From the NCBI GenBank assembly GCA_951804985.1, contig OX638132.1:102972026-103036025 (forward strand): 64,000 nucleotides of DNA. The letters run 5' to 3'. Every line of letters begins with the position of its first letter. Position 1 is the stretch's first letter. A program made the translations under genes and the position numbers. Below, one piece after another: positions 22,132 to 33,509 of this stretch. The DNA is from Dryomyza anilis (taxonomy: Eukaryota; Arthropoda; Insecta; Diptera; Dryomyzidae). The notes under the pieces are model-generated. The model saw nothing but the letters and a program-made list of their open reading frames with translations. It had not been told where the DNA came from and ran no database searches.

Positions 22132-24750
22132 ATTCTCAACTGAGCACCATTTATTTAGATCTTCATGTAAACTTTTCATAAACAAAAGAATTTTTAAAAT
22201 CGGATAATTTTTGGATTTTTTACAATATTTTGAAGATTTTTCATAAAAAAAAATCTCAACTTCACTGATTTTTATCACCATTGAAGATAAAATGTCCAAT
22301 TTCAAAACGTACGTTCTCTCAAGAATTCTCTATACAACACTTTTTAAAATCGCATTCCATGTAAGAACGATCACTTACGTTTTTAGAATATCAATGAAAT
22401 CAGTTTCTCAAGTATTTTTTCATTCATTTTGTAGTTAAGGTAGAAAACAATAAAACTGGATATTTCAGCTTTTAAATGAAAATATTATTTTTTTTTTTAA
22501 AAACAAAATATTCATTTTTTTATTATATTTTATTAAAAATAAACTATATTGAGTTTCACCATGTGGTAAAACGCATTTGAAAGTTGACGTCTGTGGCTAA
22601 TTTTTGCCATATATTTTATAAAAATCGGCCAGTACTGTTCTGATATCTATTTCTTCACTTTTTTTGAAGAATAATGCATTGGTTAATGCTTACCACGCTA
22701 AAAAAATACATTTTAATTTAATAGTTCAACAAAATCTCTACAGATCCCAAAATATATGTCTAAAATATTAAGTAAAAAACATTCAAATAGTGACTAAATA
22801 CAATAAGTACTTTGGTACTCGGTGACCGTGTTCAATATTTTGTTATTATTAATAGATCAATACTATCAACTCAAAAAAATTGAACAGAATTCGTTGTATT
22901 TTCACGAAAATACAACGAAAATTTTGTTTGTTGTATTTTCGTGAAGTCACATTAAATTTCCTATGTAACCTAACCTTAGGAAGCTTTTATATTAACAGCA
23001 TCTTACATCCGGGTATGCCATATTTAAACGGATTTGAACCCAACATATATAGTAAACGCTTGAGAAAGCTATCATTATGGTGGTGTCCTCAAATTAAAAT
23101 AACCCCTTCAGATCCACCTTCTTAACAGACAAACCCAAAATCGTCAAATATGGACTACAAATTGGAAGCAAACCAGATATGGTAGAGCAAAACGGAATCC
23201 AGATTTGAAATCAGCGAAATTCCAGAATTACCCAAAACCGTTATTAGATTATAAGATAACTTTTTATTTGCTGCACTCTTTCCTAGATACGGAGATACAC
23301 AAGCACTTTAAATAGGGTCAGTAGGGTTCCTAATGGAACCGAAATAAAGTCATTGCGAAAAATCACAAAAAGTCGTCATCATTATTCATCAAGAGATAAA
23401 AATCGATTATGATTTGACTGTGATAACAAATTAAAGATACAAACACAATGTAAGGATATTTTTAATTGAGATCCGACAAAAAAAATATATATATATATAT
23501 ATCTGTTCTATATATATTACCGATAGATATATCAATATATACACGTTAATAGTTGTAAAAGGTCGGGCAGTAGGTGTGGAAAACAAAGTATTAAAAGTCG
23601 AAATTATTGCAAAAATGAAAAAAAAAACTAATATATATAAAAAATATTTAAAAATTAGTTAAATTTTTAGCAACAAAAATGCCGTCTTGATGCTCAGTTT
23701 CATGACGCTGCAATTAGTAAATTATATACACACACACACATATTTACGAGTATGTACATAGACATATATGTATAATACTGAACTATATATGTATATATAC
23801 AGATAATACAAAGATGCAACTTGATAAAAATCGTAATGTGCTCTTAAGAATTTTCTTTCTTACTTTTACTTATATTATTACTTAAAAACAAGTAAATAAT
23901 TTGAGAACATCAAATCTAGTATAAAAAAAACACTGGAAAAAATAAATCAACGATCAACATTTTAAAACTGACACTGAAGTGAATACAAAATTTCATTTCA
24001 ATGAAAATGCGAGTATTAATTAACTAATATTGACTCTTCTTCATTTACTAAATATATATATATACCAACCATAGTATAAAAAATTAAACAAAAAATAATA
24101 TAGCAAACTTTTCAAAAAACAAAAAAAAAAACCTTTAATTATATTATAAAAAAAAAGAAAACATATATTAAAAAAAATGGAAAATTAAAGCAAAATATAA
24201 TCACAATTCATATACATATTTTAAAGTTCTAATCAACTCTAACTAAAACAATTTAGCGAATATTAAAAAGCAAACAAAACAAAATACAGATAATTTTAAA
24301 CCTGTCATCTGTTATCTTTCTTTATTCTTACACTGAGAACAAAAACAGCATGAATAAATTCAAAAGCATTCGTAGAGTTAAGGCCCCATGCACACAGGCA
24401 TGGTGTGGCATGTATCTAGAAAGAACTTGTAATTTGTTATAAGTAAGAATATTGCATTATGAACGTCAAATAAATACAAACAATATAAAAAAATAATATA
24501 TTTGATAAATGTGTTTTATTTAAATTGGATTTCATTTAAATTTATATGAGTCATAAAAACGATCTTCATTACCTAAATGGAAAAACTATAGTATTCCACA
24601 TGTCGATTTAGCTATTCCAGAGTTCGATTTTATAATGCAAATATCACGTTTTTAATTGTTATATTTTCTTGTCACATATATTTCATTTCAAAACCATGCC
24701 CGTTTAGCGTACTATTTTTATATCATACACTAAAAGTGAAGTGCACGGAG
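22132..24750. other. Gene-free intergenic DNA
   Basis: AT-rich DNA with a perfect hairpin at 22890-22919, an (AT)n run near 23482-23500 and CA/TA microsatellite at about 23725-23800. No coding region is supported. Confidence 0.5.
22890..22919. repeat. Perfect 13-bp hairpin with a nearby third arm
   Basis: TTCGTTGTATTTT, a four-base loop, then AAAATACAACGAA. A further copy, TTGTATTTTCGTGAA, at about 22930 is the reverse complement of the loop-plus-right-arm sequence, so two alternative stems can form. Confidence 0.6.
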
Positions 24751-25224
24751 AGAAATATTCTCATAAATCGTGTATTATACGCATAAAGTTTGCAAGAATT
24801 AATCATGATATCCAGCCAAGAATAAGTAATTATAATGATTTGGTTTTTATTCATATTATATGATTGTAGTAAAAATCAATTATTATAATAATAAAAATCA
24901 TGTGTATGTTTTCTCATGTTTTATGTACAATTTATTTATAAGTCATGGGTAATTGGAATAAGTTCTGGAATGCATTTTATGATTTATTATTCATAATTCA
25001 TGATTAAAATTTCATACATTGTGCCAAATATCCGTAGCCTCCAAATGAAAAAACAAAACCTAATTATGCAGAACAAAGTGAAAATATCGCTTTTGTAAAT
25101 GTAATGAGACAGTAGACAAAGCAAACGAACATTGTAAAAAAAATAACATATACTCAACTTGAACTTATACGTATTATGTATGTTAAATTTCACAATTCTT
25201 TTCAAATAACCCTTTTTAAAAGGT

Positions 25225-25330
25225 TTTTATTATGTTGCTTTCTTATCTGTATGTTCGCTACAAATTTTGTCATTAATTTTAAACTACCTTCGCGATGAGC
25301 CACAGATTTTAAATATAACCTCGAACTTAA
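25225..25330 (+). repeat. Dispersed repeat, family D, copy 1
   Basis: This segment runs colinearly with 63125-63240. Shared blocks are GGTTTTTATTA/TGTTTTTATTA, TCTGTATGTTCG, TACAAATTTT and CGATGAGCC. Divergence is moderate. The element type is unknown. Confidence 0.55.
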
Positions 25331-25839
25331 TGACAATGCAATATTATCGTTTTCTTGCAATCCGGTTCATCATCGTTCTACCGCCATAGTTCCATATTAA
25401 AGAGACTTTGAAACATGAATATTTTTATTTTAATAATATTAGGCCTTTCGAATTCTGCCAGACGAACATCTAACTGACACAAAAAATAAGAAAAATATTA
25501 AATATAAAATATTATGTAATATAAAAAACGTTTTTAAGATGATTTTTTGAATTTAAAATGAAACGAGTGGCGGTAGATAATATAATCTATTGGATCCTTT
25601 GAGTTCACATTAAAAACGTTTTTTATTAAAAAACATTTTTTATTTAATATTTTTTTGTCACTTTTTTTCACTCACTTAAATGGTTTTCTGACTGAAGCTA
25701 CGCTGTGGTTTTCTCAATTGCGTAGAAAAATAATCTGCCATTAGTTATAACAAGTGTCCATATGGGACACGGGCGACTTCACTTGTTGCTGCTGCTAGCT
25801 AGAGGCGCTTTCGACGTTGTATGTTCGTTGCTTAACGAA

Positions 25840-25872
25840 CCAGTCACTGGCTGCTTCTGCGCCAGTGACTGG
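25840..25872. repeat. 11-bp perfect hairpin
   Basis: CCAGTCACTGG at 25840-25850 is inverted as CCAGTGACTGG at 25862-25872. A second stem, GTTCGTT...AACGAAC, lies just upstream at about 25823-25840. The G/C content is higher than in the surroundings. Confidence 0.6.
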
Positions 25873-26821
25873 TGACGTCAACTACGGTGTTATAATATTT
25901 ATTAACTTTAAGTTTTAAGTAATTTAAAGAGCTGTTGTGGCGATCAGAAAATGAACGTTGTGCTGCTGCAGATGTTAAAAGTTAAGTGAGTGCACCACGA
26001 GGCAAATGTCACCTTTGACGTTCATCTATGCGAGTGTATGCGTCCTGTCATGCGTTGGAGACTTTTGGGCAGAGTTGCCAACCGTTTTAATGATTCGCCT
26101 TATGTTGGTATAATGCGGCGTTCACATCAGATGATGATATAATGTTTACGTTCGCGGCGCGAACAACAATTTATAAATTAATATTTATAATTTCGATTTT
26201 TATGATAAATAATAATATTTGTAATTTATGAATCCTATTCATAACAAATATATAGTGATTTCGAATTTTTTATCCATGAATTTTGCATTTTTTTTATTAT
26301 TATGAATATAATTCATAAATAAAAGAATTCGAAAAAACATGTTTTAAAAACGTCTTAATCATAAATCATCAGTAAACAAATTTCTTCGAGCTATGCCCGT
26401 CTGTCTGTTGAAATCACGATTACATAAAAACTAAATAAGCTAGATCAACGAAACTCCGAAGTTAGATTACATATATGCATACGCTGTCTGTCAGGGTTAT
26501 TTTTACTTTATTATTTTGTAAAAAATCCTTGTGGTGCTCTAAAAAACAAAATTCAGTACGCTATACCCAGAACAAAAATAAAGTCAAAATACTATTAAAT
26601 TGTCTTTGTGCTTATATAAAAATATTTTTTGAATCAATAACTGTGATATTGACCAATTTTAATAGAATTTTTCTAAGTGTATCTTCTGTAAACTGTCCGA
26701 CTATTAAAAAAATAAATAAAATACAGTTTTATATTATTTCGAACTGTACTATAAATTTCTCAAATGTGTCAGGTAATATTTGATAATCTTTGATGACCTA
26801 ATAAATCTTTATGGCCCTTTG

Positions 26822-26945
26822 TACACTCAGAAAACAGATTCCTTATATTAAGGAAAATTTATTTGAAATAGCGTCAAGTTCAATTTTACTTATTTTAAGG
26901 ATGGTTTTTCCTTAATATTAGTAAAATTTTCTTATTATAAACAAA
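26822..26945 (+). mobile_element. MITE family C, partial copy
   Basis: It begins ACACTCAGAAAACAGATTCC and continues TTATATTAAGGAAAATTT, TTGAAATAGCGTCAAGTT and TACTTATTTTAAGG. The same order appears at 39286-39400. The matching right terminus is not visible here, so this copy looks truncated. Confidence 0.5.
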
Positions 26946-29290
26946 TTTCCTAATAATGGGCAAGTTTTATAATCTTTTTAAAGAGTGTATATATTTAGAG
27001 CTTAATTTGTTTATGAAGATTTACTTACTGTGGTATTGAAATCACGAAAATAATTGTATTTTTTCTGGCATAACCTTGTTCATCTTTATTAATATTCAAA
27101 AAACAATTACTGACATTTAATTTTATTGAATTAGTTATTACAAATAATGCAATACAAGTGCGTTGTTGCTGAAATTAATAGAAATATTTTATTTTTTAGA
27201 AGTTCATGTTTTTATAAATTGTGCAAAATCACATATTTCAGCAGATTAGAAACGTTTGAGTGCGGTGCAGAATTATTCTTTTGTTTTTGTTTTAATATTT
27301 GAAAAGCATTGAATTCATTAAGTAAAAATTTATATATTTGCGCATATCTTGGTTGAAGTACATGGTGGTTTCATTTGTTTATCACAAAAGATATATTTTC
27401 TTTTATATCTACTATAAAAAAATTCCGGTGTGAATGATAGTGATAAGCAGGTACAAGATCAACATTATCAGGCAATTATCATTTTTACTCAAATTGGGTC
27501 AATTTCTGAAAGTGGATCATGTTTTGGAATGTAAAAATCGCAATGCATTACTTTATTTGAAGTATTTTAAATCTTGTCTCTTTAATCACTTAAATATTGA
27601 AATTGAATTGAAATCTAAAAATAAACATTTTAAAAATTCCATAGTAGATATTGTGGTAGGGTTCATGATCGGAAAACAGCAAGAAGATTCCAAATAGGGT
27701 AAATTTCTAAAAATCATACAATCTGTGATCATTCGAAATTTACAAATAGAAAAATTCCTTAAGAGTAATGATTTCAATGATAAGAGCATTTTATAATATT
27801 AATAAAAAAAAAACTTAACTCTTCCCATGACAACATTTTTGTCAGGGTCGAGGCAGTTCAGAAACTTTCTATCGAAAGATTTCAAGCAGACAAAGGCGCT
27901 GTCTGTTTTCTGCTCGTTCTCAAAATATGCCGGGAAGTTTCCTTTAAAATTCCATAAAATATTATAATCTATCATACGCGTCACACAAACTTCCATTTAT
28001 TTGTGTGTTTGAAGGCAATATGCCGGAAACATTCCTGAATAATGTCTGAAATTTTGTCTTGAGTTGTCACTGCAATAAAAATGGTCTAGGACAAGCTATT
28101 TCTAATTGGATTTGAAAAGTCTTCAAACATTTAATTTGGCGTATAACAGAAACTATTTTTTGTTGCACGTATGGCTTCTATGATATTGTGTATACATTAG
28201 GAAGATGTCATTCATTCGTTAATCGATTTCTTTGTTCTTATATAGATCCTTTTCATATATCGTCGTTGTGGAAGTTAAAGTCACTACATTTTCAAAATGC
28301 AAATTATTCATTTATAAAAATCTTTATATATCTGTCAATTTATGATCGATGATCTCAATTTTGTTACCACATGATAAGAAAATATATATCTATCAATTGG
28401 TATTTCATTTTTAAAAATGTATCAATTACTTTTTGCAACAAACTCGAAATTTATGATTTTCATACAAATGTATTTGCTGACTTTTAGTTCTACAACGACG
28501 ATATATTCACACAAATTGTGTCGTTTCTTTGTGAGTTAGAATGGATAGCTCCGACGCATGGCCATGAAGAATTTGGCGAAATATCACAAAAAGTGACAAA
28601 TTTTTGACCAGAATAATTTGCAACTGCAATTGGGTTTAGAGCTTTAATACTTTTTTAACATCTATGGCATTCTTAGTGTAGATAGAACAATTTTTAAAAT
28701 GAAATACAATAAAATTAATGTCATAGATGCCGCGGAGATCAGTGAAGAGTTTCCCATCAAAAACTCATTTTCGTTAGGCGTTATTGAATATAAGCCCTCG
28801 ATGTGATAAAAAGATATTTATATAGTATCTTCAACCAAAACTTAAAACCAGATGCGCTTTAATGATTACTATTTATCACTCATTGCTGTATCGCGGTTAC
28901 TTAAGAGCTACAAATAAATCTATTAATATAGATATTCAGTAGTTTGGTTTCTGTAATCGATTTTAATTTAATCTCTATTTTATAGTATGTATTATTAATT
29001 AAAGTATTTGTTTTAAAATTTGTAGCTGCTGCATAGTTTTATTAGTTTTGTATTATTTTTTTGTTTTGTTGTCTTGTTTTTGTACTTCGAATAAACTTAA
29101 TTTTCGTTTAATTATTTTTAGCTTTTAGTAAAATTTAAAAATCCCTGAATGTTTTTGCTTTACTTTTTTGTTTAAACATAATGAACTTAAAATTGTATTT
29201 GTATCCTGCAGATACTTTATACAAATTTATAGATAATTTAGCTGTTTTGCTAATATAAATATATTTTGTTGGAACAGAACATTTATCAAA
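26946..29290. other. Intergenic DNA before the GSTZ 3' end
   Basis: AT-rich, with MITE family B copy 2 inside. Open frames at 27434-27697 and 27799-27996 have no recognisable domain and AT-driven composition. I see no gene. Confidence 0.5.
28256..28506. mobile_element. MITE family B, copy 2
   Basis: About 250 bp, colinear with 21870-22131. The ends are ATATCGTCGTTGTGGAAGTT and AGTTCTACAACGACGATATA. Internal landmarks are CATTTTCAAAATGC, TTATTCATTTA, ATGATAAGAAAAT, TCTATCAATTG and AAAAATGTATCAA. Both copies sit in the ps-GSTZ intergenic region. Confidence 0.8.
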
Positions 29291-29294
29291 CAGT

Positions 29295-29305
29295 TTTATT
29301 TTATT
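29295..29305 (-). terminator. Candidate poly(A) signals for the GSTZ gene
   Basis: Two AATAAA hexamers on the minus strand (29295-29300 and 29300-29305), about 175-185 nt after the GSTZ stop codon. Confidence 0.4.
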
Positions 29306-29478
29306 TTTTCATTAAGAATACGTTAAACGTCTTGGAAATTTTTGAAAATTAAAATTTAATTTTCGCATTAAACACTTTCAGTGTTTTGTTTTTATTATTT
29401 TTTTGTGGGTGTATTTTTTTTTTTGCTGCATAAAATAAATCATCATTTTTTGGTTTTTCTGCGCTTAGTGGAGAAATC

Positions 29479-29608
29479 CTATTTGTTTGGCAACTCCGGT
29501 GGGCAGTCCGGCTGGTTGGATGGATGAGCAGCGCGGAAGGCTGGATTAGCCTCGAGTTCGCGATCAATACGCAAAATTATCGGATACGGACGCAAATCAA
29601 CGTGGAAT
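29479..29608 (-). CDS. GSTZ exon 3 (C terminus)
   Basis: This exon encodes residues 234-275: [20 protein letters not shown], then [20 protein letters not shown] and NK, then TAG. The motif AHP.NQPDCP is typical of the GSTZ tail. The acceptor on the minus strand is CATTATAG|ATTCC after a 62-bp intron, and it completes Arg233. Confidence 0.92.
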
Positions 29609-32428
29609 CTATAATGGAAAATGTGTTTAAAAAAAATGCTCAAAATTTGTATAAAATTTAAAATATTGACCTGCGTGCATTGAAGACCTGCGGCACCAGG
29701 CAACAGTCGGCCATGGAGATCTCGTCGCCAACGCAATACTTGCCGGCTGAGGTGGACAACACTTTTTCGACTGCACGGAAACCGCGTGTGATCCAGTGTT
29801 GTGCCCACTCTTTCTTCTTTTCTTCGCCGACATGAATCAGCACGATTAGATTCTGAAGTGGCTGAATGCCGGAGCAAATGATCTCACAGATTTCGCGTAC
29901 TTTGGCGCGCTTGTGCACGTCTTGCGGCAGCAGCGGACGCTGTGGGCGCGTCTCCTCCAGATAGTGCATGATGGCCACCGACTCAATCAATGTGTGGCCG
30001 TCTGTGAGATGTAAAAAGAGAAATTGATATTAGTGGAAATTTGGAAAAAATATGAATTTTAATAAAAAATAAAAATATGAATTTTTGATGAAAATATGAA
30101 TTTCTGATGAAAATATGAATTTTTAATGAAAATATAAATTTTTCATGAAAATATGATTTTTTTATGAAAATATGACTTCTTTATGAAAATATGTTTTTTT
30201 TCATGAAAATTTGTTTTTTTTAATGAAAAAATTGATTTGCTATGAAAATATGGAATTTGATGAAAATATGACTTTTTGTTGAAAATATGATTTTTTTATG
30301 AAAATTTGATTTTTAATAAAAAAATGGATTTGCAATGAAAATATGAATTATTGATGAAACTATGAATTTTTGATGAAAATATGAATTTTTGACGAAATAT
30401 GAATTTTTTACGAAAATATGAATTTTTGATGTATAAATGACTTTTGATGAATATTTGAATTTTTTATGAAAATATTAATTTTAGATTTTTTTTATGAAAA
30501 TATGAATATTTTATGAAAATATGAATTTTTAATGAAAATATTAATATTTGATGAAAATATGTATTTTAGATAAAAACATGAATTTGTTATACACACATAG
30601 AAAAAACTGTTGTTTTGGGCTCTATTTCGACAGTTTTCAGTGCTGAAATGCAGCCCGCAGTAAGTTTTGTTGAAAAAGTGTTGAATCGACAGTAGAAAGT
30701 GTTGATTAGAATAAATGTCAAATATGCAGGTAACAGTTGTTCCTGTTGAACCGACCGTTGTTGTTGTCGACTCTATTAACACAATCATGTACTGTCGTTT
30801 TAACAGTAAAGACTTTTGATTTATCAAAGGTTCCTACTTATAACCTATTTTTTTTGTTGATTTGAATGTAAAAAAACACTAATAATCTTGATGTCTTATT
30901 TTATATCTTATTAAATGTAAGCAGTAAGTTGCGCCAGCCCACAACACCGAACCTTCATGAACACAAACTTCTCTAGCATATCATCGTCGTGCTCGAAATT
31001 GCGGAAAGTCAGTTTGTTGTGCTTGGTTATGTCGAAAATTGCATCCCAGAGGCATAGTAAATATTGGACTGAGCAGTATGACCAGGTCCATCGCAGTCAT
31101 GTCCTAAATGGTCCCTGTCTGTCTCCATGTCTACGGCGATTGCGGTATAGCGCACTGCTCTGCGTCGATGTTGCCAATGCGACTCCAATCGATGACATTG
31201 TCCAGCATCACTGTCAATGTTCTGTACTGTATCAGGGCCATCAACTTATCCAGCACAATTCATTTGCAGATTCGTCAACTCGCAATCTTTCTCGTAATTG
31301 TGATACAAATGTTACTCCTCGAGATGCCGGAACTGCTTCCTGCCGCAATATTTGAATGTTGGGCTCAGCAGTATGGCCAGGTACATCGCAGTTCCGTGCT
31401 TAATGGAACGTGTCATTATCCGTGTCAGAGAAGCGCACCTGCAAGAAGCAATATATGTTAAATTCCACACATTCTTCACGAAGTCATGCTGATTTTATTA
31501 CCTTAATATCATCGCAAACAATGTTCAGAGCCAACTAACTTCATTAGTGGTGGGAAGCTTGCAATTTTGAACGGGCAGTCGCCTTCGACACATCGGTTTA
31601 TTTTTTTCTTGTTTTTTATTTTGACATATTAAAATATTAAACGTCATTTTTGATTTCAAATGTTTTCGTTCAATTTAAAAAAAGTAATAGTTTTTACAAA
31701 AAAAAAACAGTAAAAAGTGTCGATTTGTTCAAAATAAATAAAAGTAATTTACTGTCGATAATCAACAGTATTTTTCTGTGTGCGTATATATATATACATT
31801 TTTTGATGAAAATATGATTTTTATTGAAAACATATATTTCACTGAAATATATATTTTATTAAAGAAAATAATTAATTACTAACAAAAAAATTAATTTTAG
31901 AACAATTAAAATGTTTGATGAACATATGAATTTTTGATTAAAATATGATGTTTAAAAATGAATGATTCTTAGACGCAATAATAAAATAATGATTAATTTG
32001 TATCAATAAAAATATTATATTGAAAATATAAAAAGTTTTTCTATATTTCTGCTACACTTACCGATTTGTAGTGCGGGCACTTGCTCCATGGGGTTGACCT
32101 CACGATACTCATTGCAGTGCTGTTCGCCACCCGACTTGATCAGACTGATCGGCTTGATGTCGTACGGAATCTCCTTCAGATTGAGTGCGATGCGGACGCG
32201 CCACGAGCAGGAGCTGCGCCAATACGAGTAGAGTATCGGCTGTAGAGATTCGTCCGCAACGGCGGAGACCGTGGTGGTGGACAGAGTGTTAGTTGCCATG
32301 TTGAGAGATTTGACAAAGGTGGAATTGTTGGACAAAGTGTATTTGGAAGAGGCGGTGGCGTACGGTATGGCACAGATGCCAGAATTGAACTGACCGACAG
32401 CGCGCAATACGGAACGCGACAGACTCAT
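29479..32428 (-). CDS. Zeta-class glutathione transferase / maleylacetoacetate isomerase (spliced, three exons)
   Basis: The exons on the minus strand are 32428-32062, 30001-29671 and 29608-29479 (828 nt, 275 residues, phases 1 and 2). The thioredoxin-like N domain starts at about residue 63 ([21 protein letters not shown]) and holds the zeta-class catalytic motif SSCSWR at residues 72-77. [13 protein letters not shown] and the [11 protein letters not shown] segment follow. The alpha-helical C domain includes [21 protein letters not shown]. The enzyme isomerises maleylacetoacetate to fumarylacetoacetate in tyrosine catabolism, using glutathione. Cytosolic family members are about 215 residues. 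Here about 60 extra N-terminal residues (Ser/Arg-rich start, few acidic residues) look like a mitochondrial presequence; Met44 is an alternative cytosolic start. I cannot tell which Drosophila paralogue (GstZ1 or GstZ2) it matches. Confidence 0.93.
29671..30001 (-). CDS. GSTZ exon 2 (end of N domain, most of C domain)
   Basis: This exon encodes residues 124-232: [20 protein letters not shown], then helices through [35 protein letters not shown] and [19 protein letters not shown]. The acceptor is TCTCACAG|ACGG. The donor is CGCAG|GTCAAT, a weak site for a short 62-bp intron. Confidence 0.94.
30040..30588. repeat. Degenerate ~19-bp tandem array, left part
   Basis: Repeats of a unit like GAATTTTTGATGAAAATAT, about 17-20 bp long, run for about 550 bp, with many variants. 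The same unit resumes at 31797-31970 after the inserted element, so the array predates the insertion. Confidence 0.85.
30591..31784. mobile_element. Non-autonomous DNA transposon in the GSTZ intron
   Basis: The left end TATACACACATAGAAAAAAC is inverted at the right end, which read in reverse complement is TATACGCACACAGAAAAATA. ACTGTTG and CGACAG follow inside both ends. The element spans about 1.19 kb flanked by TA. Its interior holds an imperfect direct repeat of about 60-100 bp (around 31057-31115 and 31352-31412) with GAGCAGTATGACCAGG/CAGCAGTATGGCCAGG. Open frames at 30957-31461 are unlike any transposase I know. Confidence 0.7.
31797..31970. repeat. Degenerate ~19-bp tandem array, right part
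   Basis: TTTTTGATGAAAATATGATTTTTATTGAAAA-like units match the array to the left of the transposon. This half is shorter and more decayed. Confidence 0.7.
32062..32428 (-). CDS. GSTZ exon 1 (presequence and catalytic motif)
   Basis: This exon encodes residues 1-122 and one base of Asp123. The ATG at 32426-32428 opens [17 protein letters not shown]. The catalytic [11 protein letters not shown] is at residues 72-82, and the exon ends at VPALQI. The donor is AAATCG|GTAAGT. Codon use is G/C-rich in third positions, unlike the flanks. Confidence 0.93.
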
Positions 32429-33509
32429 TTTTGAGGCTGAGTGAAACGTCGCGTCTGATAACGATTTGCATGTGAATCGGTGAGGAACCTGTACTTAATT
32501 TATGCAGTTGTGTTGTACAACTGGTTTTTTTCTATTTTTATTACTTAGTATTTTTCTTTTTTAAGCGAACCAGTTTCATATGGAATCTAAAGCGAATTTA
32601 TATTAATTAAAAATAAACGCACAGCTGTACGTTTTAAGCCTAGTAGAATGTTGAATGTTAACAATGGAAAAATAATATCATTTGATGTATCGTTGAAGGA
32701 ATGGGCCTAATGATAACATGATAACCATAAAAGATAACAACGAAGAGCGTGCGAAGAAATAGTACAAAAGTGCAAGACATGCAATCGTTGGTACAGGGTG
32801 TTTTGAATTCAAATTTAAATACATTTCAAATGTTTAAAAAAATTTTAAATTTTATAAATTTAAGGATTACGTATTTGCAGTATTGCACTTTACCGGCCGA
32901 AGTGAAAAAATGCCACCTCCTGTATTTTTGCAAAAATGAGAATGCAAAGAAAGTCACTCGGACCCCTGGTGAATTTGAAATATATAAAATCGGTACACCT
33001 ACTTACAAGAACATGTGGGTACTCAAATCAAAGGTAATAGTCTCACGAATACAAATATTATTTTTATGATATGCCAACATAGCGCTCTTACATTTTTCTA
33101 ACTATTTCTTTTTTTAATTTTAAAATTTTTATTTCTTATTTTTTTTTATTGATTTTTAGTTTTTATTTTTTCAAATCGGTCAACTCGGTCGAAACTTATG
33201 GATTGCTCTATTCTTCATCTTTTCAAGAGTTGTCGATATTTGTTTTATTTGAATATTATTTAAAGGTATATCTAATAAAATGAAAACAATAAAACAAAAA
33301 TTTCTTAATTTATTAATTCATTTTGTGCGTATGATCTCGTTCATTAAGGTATGTGTTCGATTCTAATGAACTGTTTCATTAAATATAGGTAATATATAAA
33401 TTAAATTTATTCATTTAAGTATAATCGGAGTTGTGACAATGAATAATTATATTGGACCAATTTTAATGAAATTTTCATTATGACAATGAAGTGTTTCATT
33501 GTTTAAATC

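Larger units (their letters stand above)
24751..26821. other. Intergenic DNA with a G/C-richer core
   Basis: AT-rich flanks full of ATTCATAAT-like motifs (24750-25010 and 26160-26380) surround a more mixed core. The core contains a repeat shared with 63.1 kb (25225-25330) and hairpins at 25823-25872 and 26154-26168 (GTTCGCGGCGCGAAC). It may be one decayed transposon, but termini are not clear. Confidence 0.4.
30002..32061 (-). other. GSTZ intron 1 (2.1 kb): tandem array interrupted by a transposon
   Basis: The intron is made of a degenerate ATGAAAATATGAATTTTTG-type array (about 30040-30588 and again 31797-31970) with a ~1.2-kb inverted-repeat element inserted in it. No coding sequence is supported in either. 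Confidence 0.8.

Noticed and set aside
30957..31461. Open frames inside the transposon in the GSTZ intron
   Set aside because: They overlap in two frames across a duplicated segment, and no transposase motif (DDE/DDD, HTH) is visible.
32749..33069. 106-codon plus-strand open frame upstream of GSTZ
   Set aside because: No recognisable motif, no splice partner and AT-driven composition beyond its first third.
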